NCBI RefSeq assembly: GCF_049568105.1
Contig: NZ_CP145335.1
Span: 372,001-436,000, forward strand
Length of the DNA stretch: 64,000 nt
Reading direction: 5' to 3'
Source: Salinisphaera sp049568105
Lineage (GTDB): Bacteria > Pseudomonadota > Gammaproteobacteria > Nevskiales > Salinisphaeraceae
In this document: one piece after another, positions 7,493 to 16,603 of the stretch
How the letters are laid out: each line of letters opens with the position of its first letter
Position numbering within the stretch: the first letter of the stretch is position 1
Position numbers and translations under genes: made by a program
Notes under the pieces: model-generated
Told to the model about the DNA's origin: nothing
Seen by the model: only the letters and a program-made list of their open reading frames with translations
Databases searched by the model: none

Positions 7493-8362
7493 TCAGCAGG
7501 CGAGCAGCATCGGTACAGTGGCCTGGCGCAGCATGCTGTAGGTGACCCCGCCAAAGGCCAGTTCGCGCAGCCGCGAATGCCCATAGGCGCCCAGGCACAA
7601 TAAATCGGCACCGCTTTCGGCGACCTGTTCCAGCAACACGTCGGCAACGTCACGGCGTCCGCGCGAACGGCGCATTACCTGCACATCGATATCGTGCCGC
7701 GCGAGATAGAGGGCGATATCCGCGCCGGGTTCGGCGCCATGTGCGTGGTCGGCCGCCGAGTCGTCCTCGACGACCAGGAGTTCGACGGTTTCGGCATCGC
7801 GTAGAAACGGCAGCGCGGCTGTAACGGCACGGGCGGCCTCGCGGCTGGCGTTCCAGCCGATCACGATACGCCGGCCGATGGTGTCGAAGCCGTATTCCCG
7901 GGGCAGTACCAGCACCGGTCGGGTCGCGCCGAGGGCAACTACGGCCGGGGTCTCGAAGCTGACATGATCATCGTCGTCCTCGGCGTCATGCTGGCCCATG
8001 ATGACCAGGTCGGCGTTGCGGGCGGCGGCGGTCAGTAGATCGGCCGTGGTCTGGTCGGCCAGTTCGGCGCAGCGATACTGCCAGTCGTAGTCGGTCACGC
8101 CGCGCCGTTCGAGTTGTCGGACAAACGCGGCATCCAGGGTCTGGTCGTGCTCCGCGGCCTCGGACTCGTCGTTTTCGATCATCTCCGGCGATACCGCGAC
8201 CGGGTAGGAGCCCGAGGCGACATAGCCGTGGTAGGTCGGCACATGCGTATGCAGCCCGGTGAGATGGGCCTGCCAGCGCAGCGCCAGACCGGCGGCGGCC
8301 GCGGTCACCGCGGCTTGATGCGAGTCATCCTGAACATGCAGGAGGATAGTCGTGTAATCCAA
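7493..8362 (-). CDS. Tandem universal stress protein (UspA family), TTG start
   Basis: This second tandem Usp has about 289 residues. Domain one starts DYTTILLHVQDD and domain two ends with the ATP-binding signature GAYGHSRLRELAFGGVTYSML. I place the start at the TTG at 8362, because GGAAGGGG sits six bases ahead of it and the Usp fold begins at the next residue. A longer TTG start at 8431 would lie inside the ANR box and add 23 unrelated residues. An acidic insertion (AEDDDDHV) lies near residue 160. It is divergent from ompW and shares the intergenic ANR box with it. Confidence 0.88.
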   Translation of the reverse strand: MDYTTILLHVQDDSHQAAVTAAAAGLALRWQAHLTGLHTHVPTYHGYVASGSYPVAVSPEMIENDESEAAEHDQTLDAAFVRQLERRGVTDYDWQYRCAELADQTTADLLTAAARNADLVIMGQHDAEDDDDHVSFETPAVVALGATRPVLVLPREYGFDTIGRRIVIGWNASREAARAVTAALPFLRDAETVELLVVEDDSAADHAHGAEPGADIALYLARHDIDVQVMRRSRGRRDVADVLLEQVAESGADLLCLGAYGHSRLRELAFGGVTYSMLRQATVPMLLAC

Positions 8363-8417
8363 TGTTTTCCCCTTCCAACGCGAGGCCCCGAGTGTGGCCG
8401 GTGCGCTGTTTTTTCCG

Positions 8418-8431
8418 TTGATCTGTGTCAA
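8418..8431. promoter_or_regulatory. ANR/FNR box between usp2 and ompW
   Basis: TTGATCTGTGTCAA matches TTGAT-N4-ATCAA with one mismatch. On the plus strand a CTA begins at 8453, 35 bases from the box start, giving -10 TAGATT at 8454-8459 and a -41.5 box position for ompW. Towards usp2 no matching -10 is found at the mirror spacing, so ompW is the clearer target. Confidence 0.7.
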
Positions 8432-8520
8432 TAGGTGGCCGGCGACGTCGTCCTAGATTGCCTCCCGACAACGGCCTGCGGGCCAGCGGAAACATGCCAT
8501 CCGAAACTCGGGAGACAAAG

Positions 8521-9204
8521 ATGAAACTAACGCCATTCGTCACCGCCGCCACGGCGGTCTGTGCGTTCATGGCCGCGTTGCCGGCCGGCGCGGCGCAAAC
8601 CGCTCAAGCGGGCGATGTGATCGTGCGCATGGGCGCGACCTGGGTCGCGCCCAATGAAGATACCCATGCCGTGTCGGGCGAGTTGGCTCCGGCCCTGGCC
8701 GGCACCGATGTGCATGTCGATAACGATCTCCAGTTCGGGCTGACGCTGGCCTACATGATCACCGACCACATCGATATCGAACTGCTGGCGGCTTCGCCGT
8801 TCAAGCACGATGTGTCGTTGCACGGCGGTGCACTCGGCGGTACCGACCTGGGTTCGATCAAGCATCTGCCGCCGACACTGAGTGTGGATTACCACTTCGA
8901 TACCGGGACCCCGATTTCGCCCTATGTCGGCGTCGGCGTGAATTACACGATGTTCTTCGACGAACGCGTCGACAGCGAGGCGGCCGCGGCCGGGGTGACC
9001 GGTCTGGATCTGAGCAATTCGTTCGGCCCGGCGGCCCAGGTCGGGGTGGACTACAACATCGGTGATCATTTCCTGGTCAACGCCGATGTACGCTATCTGC
9101 AGATCGACACCAATGCGCATGTACGCACCGCGACCGGCCGGACCAAGGTAGATCTGGATATCGATCCCTGGGTGTACACAGTCGCTGTGGGGTATCGCTT
9201 CTAA
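8521..9204 (+). CDS. ompW: OmpW-family outer-membrane beta-barrel protein
   Basis: This is an eight-stranded outer-membrane channel protein of 227 residues. A signal peptide is cleaved near residue 24 (ALPAGAA). The mature protein has the alternating pattern of barrel strands: VIVRMGATWVAP, FGLTLAYMITDHIDIELLAASPFKHDV, then SPYVGVGVNYTMFF. It ends in VYTVAVGYRF with the C-terminal Phe recognised by BAM. OmpW is known to be FNR-activated and linked to respiration changes and hydrophobic solute passage. The ATG at 8521 (after ACTCGGGAGACAAAG) is chosen over a longer frame without a signal peptide. Confidence 0.93.
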   Translation: MKLTPFVTAATAVCAFMAALPAGAAQTAQAGDVIVRMGATWVAPNEDTHAVSGELAPALAGTDVHVDNDLQFGLTLAYMITDHIDIELLAASPFKHDVSLHGGALGGTDLGSIKHLPPTLSVDYHFDTGTPISPYVGVGVNYTMFFDERVDSEAAAAGVTGLDLSNSFGPAAQVGVDYNIGDHFLVNADVRYLQIDTNAHVRTATGRTKVDLDIDPWVYTVAVGYRF

Positions 9205-9255
9205 ACAGGGTTCGCGCGTCTAGTGGTCAGGCATCGCGTGGGTACGGGGTTGCGG

Positions 9256-9999
9256 CTATTGATCGGCGACCCACGCCCCGCGCGATGCCCAAGAACTGAG
9301 GGTGTCGAAATCGAGAATATCCACATCCGAGCGTTGTACGGCGATCACGCTGTAGTCCTGCAGACGATGCAGCACACGGCTGACGGTCTCGATGCGCATG
9401 CCCAGAAAATTGGCCAGATCGGCCCGCTTCATCGATAGCCGGATCGGCGAAGCCGGCAGCCCGCGCATCTGGCGCCGGCGCGATAGACTGAGCAGCAGGG
9501 TGGCGATACGGCCTTCGCTGCTCTTGCGGCCGAGGGTGAGCAACAGCTGTTCGTCCTCGGACAGGGCCTGGCTCATTAGGCGCATGAGCTGGCGGCGCAG
9601 GGCGGGTAGCTGATCGACCACCTGGTCCAGGCGTTCGAAGGGGATACGACAGACCTGGCTGTCCTCGAGCGCGATAGCACTGCAGTGGTGTTCTTCGTCG
9701 CCGATACCGTCCAGGCCGAGCAGATCGCCTGGATAGTAGAAGCCCATGATCTGTTCCAGACCTTCGGCATCGATGACCGATGTTTTCATGGCCCCGGCGC
9801 CCACGGCATAGATCGCGGTCAGACGGTCGCCCTGGGCGAACAGTTCGCGGCCGCGGGCGACCGGTTCGCCAACATCGACCAGGTTTTCTAGTTCGGCGAC
9901 CGCATCGGCGTTCAAGCCGTAAGGCAGGCATAAATGCGACAACGAGCAGCGACTACAGGCTTGCTGCATGTCGTTGAGATGGCGAAATGTTGCGGGCAT
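9256..9999 (-). CDS. anr: ANR/FNR oxygen-sensing transcription regulator
   Basis: This CRP/FNR-family activator of 247 residues carries a [4Fe-4S] oxygen sensor. N-terminal Cys15, Cys18 and Cys24 (ACSRCSLSHLC) and Cys115 in QVCRIPFE match the FNR cluster ligands; an extra Cys104 is present. The cyclic-nucleotide-like barrel spans about 30-150. The DNA-binding helix contains ETVSR, the FNR signature that reads TTGAT. Its targets are visible around it: boxes upstream of usp1, ompW, cydD, cydA and the flavin-binding protein at 23063. Under anoxia the holo-dimer would activate these promoters. Confidence 0.95.
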   Translation of the reverse strand: MPATFRHLNDMQQACSRCSLSHLCLPYGLNADAVAELENLVDVGEPVARGRELFAQGDRLTAIYAVGAGAMKTSVIDAEGLEQIMGFYYPGDLLGLDGIGDEEHHCSAIALEDSQVCRIPFERLDQVVDQLPALRRQLMRLMSQALSEDEQLLLTLGRKSSEGRIATLLLSLSRRRQMRGLPASPIRLSMKRADLANFLGMRIETVSRVLHRLQDYSVIAVQRSDVDILDFDTLSSWASRGAWVADQ

Positions 10000-10210
10000 G
10001 GACGCTTCCTGGCTACCGGACCCCTTGGCTAGATTAACGAAAAAATAGCCCCGAGTAGATAATCCTCGTTTCTTGGCGTGCCCGATCTACTTTCTTCGCG
10101 GCAGCAATAGTCCGAATACACGGGCCTGACGCTCGATAATACCGGCTTCCATGTCGAACCGGTTGCCATGGTGCGATCGGATTCGCACCGTTTACGTGCG
10201 TAATCGGACG

Positions 10211-10224
10211 TTGATACAGATCAA
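10211..10224 (+). promoter_or_regulatory. Perfect ANR/FNR box of the cydD promoter
   Basis: TTGATACAGATCAA is a perfect consensus site. CTA begins at 10246 (35 bases after the box start), making -10 TAATCT at 10247-10252 and placing the box at -41.5. The cydD ATG follows at 10293. This is the main promoter of the cyd operon. Confidence 0.85.
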
Positions 10225-10292
10225 CAGGCCGGTATGCCGGCGCCGCTAATCTCGCGGGCAGTTCTCGTTCGTGACCTGTTTCCTTAGCCATC

Positions 10293-12032
10293 ATGAATCC
10301 TGCCGCCGCTTCTTCTCTGGCCTGGCTTAAGGCCCAGCATGCCCGTGTTCGTGGCCCGGCCGGTGCCGCGATCGGTTACGGGCTGGTGAGCGGCGTGTTG
10401 TTGATCGTCCAGGCCGCGTTGCTGGCCCGAATCGCCAACGCGGTGATCTTCGAGGCGGCGGCTGTACCGAAATTGACGGGCGCTCTGGCCGGGCTGGCCG
10501 CGGTCATCCTGGTTCGCGCCGGCCTGGCTTATGCCAGCCAGCAGGCTGCATTCGTGGCCGGGCGCCGGATCAAGGCCGATGTTCGAGGCCGGCTGGTGGC
10601 GCGCCTGGCGACGCTCGGTATCGTCTGGCAGCGCAGCCGGGCGACCGGCGATCTGGTCAATACCATCAGCGACGGCGTCGAGGCGCTTGAATCCTATTAC
10701 GCGCGCTATCTGCCCCAGGCAGCCCTGGCCGCGCTCATTCCGTTGGCGATCCTGGTGGTCGTGGTGCCGATCGACTGGGTCTCGGCGTTGATTCTGGCAC
10801 TCACCGCGCCGTTGATACCGGTGTTCATGGTTTTCATCGGGCGCGGGGCGGAAAAGCTCAACCAGCGCCAGTGGCGGCGCATGGGGGTGCTATCGGGACA
10901 TTTTTTGGATGCCCTGCAGGGCCTGACCACGCTCAAGATCTTCAATCTCGGCGCCCGCGAGGCGCGCTTGATCGAACGCCTGTCCGATGAATACCGGGTC
11001 GCGACCCTAGGCGTGCTGCGGCTGGCGTTCGTCTCGTCGCTGGTACTCGAGTTTCTGGCCACGGTCAGCATTGCGATGGTCGCGGTGTTGATTGGCTTCC
11101 GGCTGCTTTGGGGCGAGATCGGCTTCGAGGCCGGCTTCGTGGTGCTGCTGTTGGCGCCCGAGTTCTATCTGCCGCTACGCAATATGGGCAGCGTCTACCA
11201 TGCGCGCATGGAGGCGATTGGCGCAGCCGAGGGGATCGCCGAACTGCTGGAGGCGCCGGCCATTCAATGGCCAGGAACGCGTCGCGACGGGCTGACTGCG
11301 AATCGGGCGCCGCAGATCGAATTGGCCGGGGTGGGCTATCGCTATCCCGATGGTACAGCGGCGCTGGCCGATATCGACTTGGCTATCGCCCCGGGCGAAA
11401 CCGTGGCCATCGTCGGCTCTTCCGGGGCCGGCAAGAGCACGCTGGCCTTGTTATTGCTGGGCCTGCTGGTGTCTACCACCGGTCGGGTGACGGTCGACGG
11501 TATCGACCGGGCCGAGCTGGATCGCGACTACTGGCTGTCCTGGCTGGCCTGGGTGCCCCAGCAGCCACGGCTGTTTCATGGCAGCGTGCGCGATAATCTG
11601 CTGATCGGCGCGCCCGAAGCCGATGAGGCAGCGCTCTGGTCGGCCCTGACCCGTGCCCGTGCGAATACGTTCGTCGAGGATCTGCCAGAGCAGCTGGACA
11701 CCGCGCTGGGCGAGCGCGGGCTGCGGCTGTCCGGTGGTCAGGCCCAGCGCCTGGCGATCGCCCGTGCACTGGTCGCTGATGCGCCGGTCGCCGTGGTCGA
11801 CGAGGTCAGCGCCCATCTCGATGGGCCGAACGAAGCGGCTCTGACCGAAGCACTCGGCCAGCTCGGCGCCGATCGGACGCTGATTGTGGTCGCGCATCGG
11901 CTGGCCACCGTGCGCCACGCCGATCGTATCGTCGTGCTCGAGGCCGGGCGTATCGTCGAGACTGGCACTCATGCCGAGCTGATCGCCAACGGCGGCGCCT
12001 ATGCCCGGTTGGCGGGCGAGGCACGATCATGA
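10293..12032 (+). CDS. cydD: CydD, ABC exporter subunit for cytochrome bd assembly
   Basis: This half-transporter has 579 residues: six membrane helices (about 1-310), then an ATPase domain. Walker A is GSSGAGKST (near residue 377), the signature is LSGGQAQRLAIARAL, and Walker B is VAVVDEVSAHLD. With CydC it forms a heterodimer required for bd oxidase maturation; it was described as a cysteine/glutathione exporter and more recently as a haem transporter. The Walker B region reads VVDEVSAHLD where many exporters have LLDEPTA, which is common in CydD. The last bases overlap cydC by four (ATGA). Confidence 0.95.
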   Translation: MNPAAASSLAWLKAQHARVRGPAGAAIGYGLVSGVLLIVQAALLARIANAVIFEAAAVPKLTGALAGLAAVILVRAGLAYASQQAAFVAGRRIKADVRGRLVARLATLGIVWQRSRATGDLVNTISDGVEALESYYARYLPQAALAALIPLAILVVVVPIDWVSALILALTAPLIPVFMVFIGRGAEKLNQRQWRRMGVLSGHFLDALQGLTTLKIFNLGAREARLIERLSDEYRVATLGVLRLAFVSSLVLEFLATVSIAMVAVLIGFRLLWGEIGFEAGFVVLLLAPEFYLPLRNMGSVYHARMEAIGAAEGIAELLEAPAIQWPGTRRDGLTANRAPQIELAGVGYRYPDGTAALADIDLAIAPGETVAIVGSSGAGKSTLALLLLGLLVSTTGRVTVDGIDRAELDRDYWLSWLAWVPQQPRLFHGSVRDNLLIGAPEADEAALWSALTRARANTFVEDLPEQLDTALGERGLRLSGGQAQRLAIARALVADAPVAVVDEVSAHLDGPNEAALTEALGQLGADRTLIVVAHRLATVRHADRIVVLEAGRIVETGTHAELIANGGAYARLAGEARS

Positions 12033-13852
12033 GCGATCTGCGCTGGTGGTTGGCCCAGGCACGCCCCTACTGGGGGTGGCTATTGCTGGGCATCCTGGTG
12101 AGCATCGTGACCGTGGCTGCCAATATGGCGTTGCTCACGGTGGCCGGCTGGTTCATCGCCAGCATGGCGGTCGCCGGGCTAGCCGGTGCCGACATGAACT
12201 ATTTCACGCCGGCAGCGATGATTCGTGGGCTGGCGATCCTGAGGACCGGTGGCCGCTATATCGAGCGTCTGATCACCCATGACGCTACGCTGCGCCTACT
12301 CACTGGGCTGCGGGTATGGTTTTATCGCCAGGTCGAGCCGCTGTCGGCGACCCAGCTGTCGGCATTTCACAACGGCGATCTGCTGGCCCGGGTACGGGCC
12401 GACATCGACACCCTGGACAATGTCTACCTGCGGCTGATCATGCCGGTCACGGTGGGTGGTGTATGCCTGATCGGGGCAGTGGTGGTTTGGGCCTGGTACA
12501 GCCCGGCGGTTGCGTTGGCCGAGTTGGTGCTGCTGGTCGCCGCCGGCGGCTTGCTGCCCTGGGCGATCGAACGCGCTGCGCGGGCGCCGGGGGCAGCCTC
12601 GGTAGCGATTGGCGCGCGGCTCAAGGCCAGTCTCGTCGATACCGTCGAAGGCTTGGGGGAGCTGACGGTATTCGGTGGGCTGGCACGGCGCGAAGCCGAG
12701 ATCGCGGCGCTGACCGAGCAGCGCCTGAACTGCCAAGCCAGGCTGTCGCGGTTGACCGGCCTGGCCGATGCCGGGCTGTTGATTCTGACCCAGCTCGCGG
12801 TGCTGGCCGCGATTGTGTTGATCGTGCCGGTAATCCGGGCTGGCGTATTGGCGCCGGTAGATTTCGCTCCGGTGGTGCTGCTGGTGCTAGGCAGTTTCGA
12901 AGCCGTGGCCCAGATGCCGGGCGCCTGGCAGGCACTGGGCCAGCTGCGCGCGGCTACCCGTCGGCTGCGGGCCTTCGAGGCCATGCGCCCGACTATCGTC
13001 GAGCCGGACCGTCCGGCCCCGGCGCCGCGCGATCACCACCTGGTTTTCGAGCATGTATCCGCCCGCCATCGGCCGGATGCGCCTTGGGCGCTGGCTGATG
13101 TGTCGCTGTCGATCGCGCCCGGCGAGCATGTGGCCGTGGTCGGGGCCAGCGGGGCCGGAAAGAGCACCCTGATCGCGCTGCTAGCCCGGCTGGCGCTGCC
13201 TGAGCGCGGCACCCTGGTCTGGGGTGGTCGGCCGTTGGCCGACTATCGCAGTGCCGATCTGCGGGCGGCGATCGCGCTGGTGCCGCAACGGGTCTATCTG
13301 TTCCATGCCAGCGTGCGCGACAACCTGGCCGTCGGCAATCCCGAGGCCGACCAGGCCGCGATGATCGCGGCCGCGCGTGCGGCCTGTATCCACGACGAGA
13401 TCATGGCGTTGCCCGAGGGCTACGACACGCTAGTGGGTGAGGAAGGGCTGCGGCTGTCGGGTGGCCAGATTCGGCGTATCGGTATTGCCCGGGCGCTGCT
13501 GCGCGATGCGCCGGTCGTGATCATGGACGAGCCCGGCGAGGGTCTGGATCGGACGACGGCCGCGCGTATCCGCGCCCGAATGGCCTCGGTCCTGGCCGGG
13601 CGGACGTTGATTGTCGTATCGCATCAGCCCGAGTGGGTAGCGGGCTGCGAACGTGTCGTGGTGCTCGATCGCGGCCGGGTCGTTGCTGATGGGCCTGGCG
13701 TGCAGGTAGCCGCAGAAAGCCCGGAATATCGGCGCCTGCAGGGGGGCGCGGTATGCGTTGATCCAGATCAACGACCGGTCGGGGCAGTCCCCCTAACCTT
13801 GCTCGAGCCGTCGCTGTCCGACCCGGCCGCCGGCGCCAAACCAAGAGACTGA
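12029..13852 (+). CDS. cydC: CydC, ABC exporter subunit for cytochrome bd assembly
   Basis: This partner half-transporter has 607 residues, longer than the usual 560-575. Membrane domain 1-310; ATPase domain with Walker A GASGAGKST, signature LSGGQIRRIGIARALL and Walker B VVIMDEPGEGLD. The extra length is a C-terminal tail of about 35 residues after EYRRLQGGA that contains no ATPase motif. The DNA for that tail carries the perfect ANR box and -10 of the cydA promoter, so the tail may simply be promoter DNA that is also translated. It starts within the cydD stop (ATGA) and ends two bases before cydA. Confidence 0.94.
   Translation: MSDLRWWLAQARPYWGWLLLGILVSIVTVAANMALLTVAGWFIASMAVAGLAGADMNYFTPAAMIRGLAILRTGGRYIERLITHDATLRLLTGLRVWFYRQVEPLSATQLSAFHNGDLLARVRADIDTLDNVYLRLIMPVTVGGVCLIGAVVVWAWYSPAVALAELVLLVAAGGLLPWAIERAARAPGAASVAIGARLKASLVDTVEGLGELTVFGGLARREAEIAALTEQRLNCQARLSRLTGLADAGLLILTQLAVLAAIVLIVPVIRAGVLAPVDFAPVVLLVLGSFEAVAQMPGAWQALGQLRAATRRLRAFEAMRPTIVEPDRPAPAPRDHHLVFEHVSARHRPDAPWALADVSLSIAPGEHVAVVGASGAGKSTLIALLARLALPERGTLVWGGRPLADYRSADLRAAIALVPQRVYLFHASVRDNLAVGNPEADQAAMIAAARAACIHDEIMALPEGYDTLVGEEGLRLSGGQIRRIGIARALLRDAPVVIMDEPGEGLDRTTAARIRARMASVLAGRTLIVVSHQPEWVAGCERVVVLDRGRVVADGPGVQVAAESPEYRRLQGGAVCVDPDQRPVGAVPLTLLEPSLSDPAAGAKPRD
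13758..13771 (+). promoter_or_regulatory. Perfect ANR/FNR box of an internal cydA promoter, inside cydC
   Basis: TTGATCCAGATCAA is a perfect consensus site within the last 95 bases of cydC. CTA starts at 13793, 35 bases after the box start, giving -10 TAACCT at 13794-13799 and a -41.5 box. The cydA ATG follows at 13855. It allows cydABX to be induced more strongly than cydDC. Confidence 0.8.
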
Positions 13853-13854
13853 AC

Positions 13855-15444
13855 ATGCACGCACTCGATACCGTTATCGATCTGTCGCGCGCGCAGTTCG
13901 CTGCGACCGCGCTGTATCACTATCTGTTCGTCCCGCTCACGCTCGGCATGAGCATGCTGCTGGCGGCGATGGAGACCATCTATGTCATCACCGGGCGGGC
14001 CATCTACCGTCAGATGACCCATTTCTGGGCCAAGCTGTTCGCGATCAATTTCGCGCTCGGCGTGGCCACCGGGCTGACCATGGAGTTCGAGTTCGGTACC
14101 AACTGGTCGACCTACTCGCACTTCGTGGGCGATATTTTCGGGGCGCCACTGGCTATCGAGGGCCTGATGGCGTTCTTCCTCGAGTCGACCATGGTCGGGT
14201 TGATGCTGTTCGGCTGGGACAAGCTCTCGCGGGGCAAGCATCTGCTGGTGACCTATATGGTCGCCCTTGGCTCGAATCTGTCGGCGTTGTGGATTCTGAT
14301 CGCCAATGGCTATATGCAGGCGCCGGTCGGCTCGGAATTCAATCCGGCAACCATGCGGGTTGAGCTGACCAGCTTTACGGATCTGCTGTTCAATCCGGAA
14401 GCCCAGGCCAAGTTCGTGCATACCAGTATCGCCGGCTATCTGACCGCGGCGATCTTCGTGATCGGGATCAGCGCGTTCTACATGCTGCGCCGGCGGCACC
14501 TCGAACTGGCCAAGCGCTCGTTCCGGGTGGCGGCGCTGTTCGGCATCTTCGCCAGTATCGCCGTGATCTGTCTGGGCGATGCGCTGGGCTTTATCAACGG
14601 CGAAGACCAGCCGACCAAGCTGGCGGCGATGGAAGGCCTATGGGAGACCGCCGAGGCGCCGGCCGGCTTCAATGTCGTGGCCTGGCCCGATCAGGACAAT
14701 CGGGAAAATGATTTCGAACTGCAGATCCCGTATCTACTCACGCCTTTGGTCACCCATAGTTTCGATCAATCGATTCCAGGTTTTGCCGATCTGGAACAGC
14801 AGGCAGAGGCCCGGATCCGCAACGGTATCCCGGCGCTGACCGCGCTGCAGACCCTGCGCGACAACCCGGACGATGCCGCGGCCAGGGCCCAGTTCAATAA
14901 CCATAAAGAAGATCTGGGCTATGCGCTGCTGGTGCAGCGTTATGCATCGGATGTGCAAAACGCCACGGACGCCCAGATCGCGAAGGCCGCGGCCGACAGT
15001 ATTCCGCCGGTGTTCCCAGTGTTCTGGGGTTTTCGGATCATGGTCGGGCTGGCCTTCGTGATGATGGGCTTTCTGATCCTGGCAGTGATCTATTCGCTGC
15101 GCGGCACGATCACCGACAAGCGCTGGCTCCTCAAGATCGCGCCGTGGATGATTCCGGTGCCGTTCATTGCCAACGAAGCCGGCTGGGTGGTCGCCGAGCT
15201 GGGCCGCCAGCCTTGGACCGTCTATGGCCAGCTGCCGACCTGGCTGTCCGCCTCGACCCATTCGGTGGGCTACATGATCTTTTCGCTGATCGGATTCGTG
15301 GCTCTCTACACGCTGTTCATCATCGTCGAGATGTTCTTGATGGTGAAGTTCATCCGGCTCGGCCCGGACGACGGTCCGCAGGGCGGCCACGAACAGGCCG
15401 AAGCGACCCCCCAACCCCGCATGTCGCAGTGGAGCGAGGCATAA
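13855..15444 (+). CDS. cydA: Cytochrome bd ubiquinol oxidase subunit I
   Basis: This quinol-oxidising subunit (529 residues, nine or so membrane helices) binds haems b558, b595 and d in the inner membrane. His22 in ALYHYLFVPLTLG matches the haem ligand near the N-terminus. It has the long Q-loop of the E. coli bd-I type (about 245-380, with TKLAAMEGLWET and NHKEDLGYALLVQRY), unlike the short-loop cyanide-insensitive type. GRQPW is at 450-454. It pairs with cydB one base downstream. Bd oxidases scavenge oxygen at low tension and resist nitric oxide and sulfide. This fits the ANR control and the hmp/nsrR genes nearby. Confidence 0.97.
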   Translation: MHALDTVIDLSRAQFAATALYHYLFVPLTLGMSMLLAAMETIYVITGRAIYRQMTHFWAKLFAINFALGVATGLTMEFEFGTNWSTYSHFVGDIFGAPLAIEGLMAFFLESTMVGLMLFGWDKLSRGKHLLVTYMVALGSNLSALWILIANGYMQAPVGSEFNPATMRVELTSFTDLLFNPEAQAKFVHTSIAGYLTAAIFVIGISAFYMLRRRHLELAKRSFRVAALFGIFASIAVICLGDALGFINGEDQPTKLAAMEGLWETAEAPAGFNVVAWPDQDNRENDFELQIPYLLTPLVTHSFDQSIPGFADLEQQAEARIRNGIPALTALQTLRDNPDDAAARAQFNNHKEDLGYALLVQRYASDVQNATDAQIAKAAADSIPPVFPVFWGFRIMVGLAFVMMGFLILAVIYSLRGTITDKRWLLKIAPWMIPVPFIANEAGWVVAELGRQPWTVYGQLPTWLSASTHSVGYMIFSLIGFVALYTLFIIVEMFLMVKFIRLGPDDGPQGGHEQAEATPQPRMSQWSEA

Positions 15445-15445
15445 A

Positions 15446-16579
15446 ATGGAGCTTTACATCGTACTCAAGCTGATTTGGTGGGCCCTGCTCGGCGTGCTGC
15501 TGATCGGCCTCGCGGTCATGGTCGGCATGGATATGGGCGTCGGTGCGGCCCTGCGTTATCTGGGCCGTACCGACGGCGAGCGCCGGGCTGCGATCAACAT
15601 GATCGCGCCGCACTGGGACGGCAACCAGGTCTGGTTCATCCTCGGCGGCGGGGCGGTATTCGCGGCCTGGCCGACCATCTATGCCACGGCGTTTTCCGGG
15701 TTGTATGTGGTGATGCTGGTGCTGCTGTGGTCGATGATCGTACGCCCGCTGGGTTTCGAATATCGCAGCAAGCTGGCCAGCGCGCGCTGGCGCGGCGTCT
15801 GGGACTGGGCGCTGTTCGTGTCGGGGGCGGTGCCGATGATCGTGTTCGGCGCGGCCATTGGCAATATGCTCGAAGGCGTGCCGTTCCATTTTTCGTGGAA
15901 CATGGTGTCCTACTACACGGGTAGTTTTATCAGTCTGTTCAATCCGTTCGCGGTGCTATGCGGGCTGATGTCGCTGTCGCTGGCCCTGTATCAGGGCGCG
16001 ACTATGGTCATGGGACGGGGCGAAGGCGTGATTCGCGAGCGCGCGGCCCGGCTGGCCACGGTGGCGGGCGCGGCTGCACTGGTGTTGTTCAGCATCGGCG
16101 GTATCTGGGTCTGGCAAATGGCGGGCTATACGATCACCAGTGCCATCGACCCGGCCGGGCCGGCCATCCCGTTGAACAAGACCGTGGCCCGCGAAGCGGG
16201 TGCCTGGCTGCATAACTACGGGGCGCTGCCGGTGCTGTGGCTCATCCCGGTGTTGGTCTATCTCGCGGTTGCCGGCGGCATCGCCGCGGTACGCCGCGGT
16301 GCCTCGACCCTGGCCTGGTGGGCGGGGGCTCTCGCCTGGGCGGCCACGCTCGGCACTGTGGGGGCTGCAATGTTTCCGTTTCTCATGCCGTCTTCGAGTG
16401 CGCCCGACCAGAGCCTGACCGTATGGGATGCCTCGTCGAGCGCCGGCACGCTGGGTTGGATGCTGGTGTTCACCCTGATCTTCGTGCCGATCATCGTGAC
16501 CTATACCAGCTGGGCGTTCTGGGTGATGCGCGGCAAGGTCACCCCAGAGTCGATCGAGCATGACGAACATGCGTACTAG
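15446..16579 (+). CDS. cydB: Cytochrome bd ubiquinol oxidase subunit II
   Basis: This is the second large membrane subunit (377 residues, about the usual length). It opens with LKLIWWALLGVLLIGLAVMVGMDMGVGA, and has the family motif PHWDGNQVWFILGGGAVFAAWP near 52-71. A later segment FLMPSSSAPDQSLTVWDASSS is typical of CydB. About nine hydrophobic helices are visible. It starts one base after the cydA stop, so the two are made in equal amounts. Confidence 0.97.
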   Translation: MELYIVLKLIWWALLGVLLIGLAVMVGMDMGVGAALRYLGRTDGERRAAINMIAPHWDGNQVWFILGGGAVFAAWPTIYATAFSGLYVVMLVLLWSMIVRPLGFEYRSKLASARWRGVWDWALFVSGAVPMIVFGAAIGNMLEGVPFHFSWNMVSYYTGSFISLFNPFAVLCGLMSLSLALYQGATMVMGRGEGVIRERAARLATVAGAAALVLFSIGGIWVWQMAGYTITSAIDPAGPAIPLNKTVAREAGAWLHNYGALPVLWLIPVLVYLAVAGGIAAVRRGASTLAWWAGALAWAATLGTVGAAMFPFLMPSSSAPDQSLTVWDASSSAGTLGWMLVFTLIFVPIIVTYTSWAFWVMRGKVTPESIEHDEHAY

Positions 16580-16603
16580 ACCCACGTTGTCGGGAGCCAA
16601 GAC

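Noticed and set aside
8362..8431. Longer TTG start for usp2
   Set aside because: It falls inside the ANR box; the TTG at 8362 has a better ribosome site and matches the start of the Usp fold.
14734..15414. Minus-strand frame of 226 codons opposite cydA
   Set aside because: Antisense shadow of cydA with His/Gln/Asp bias.
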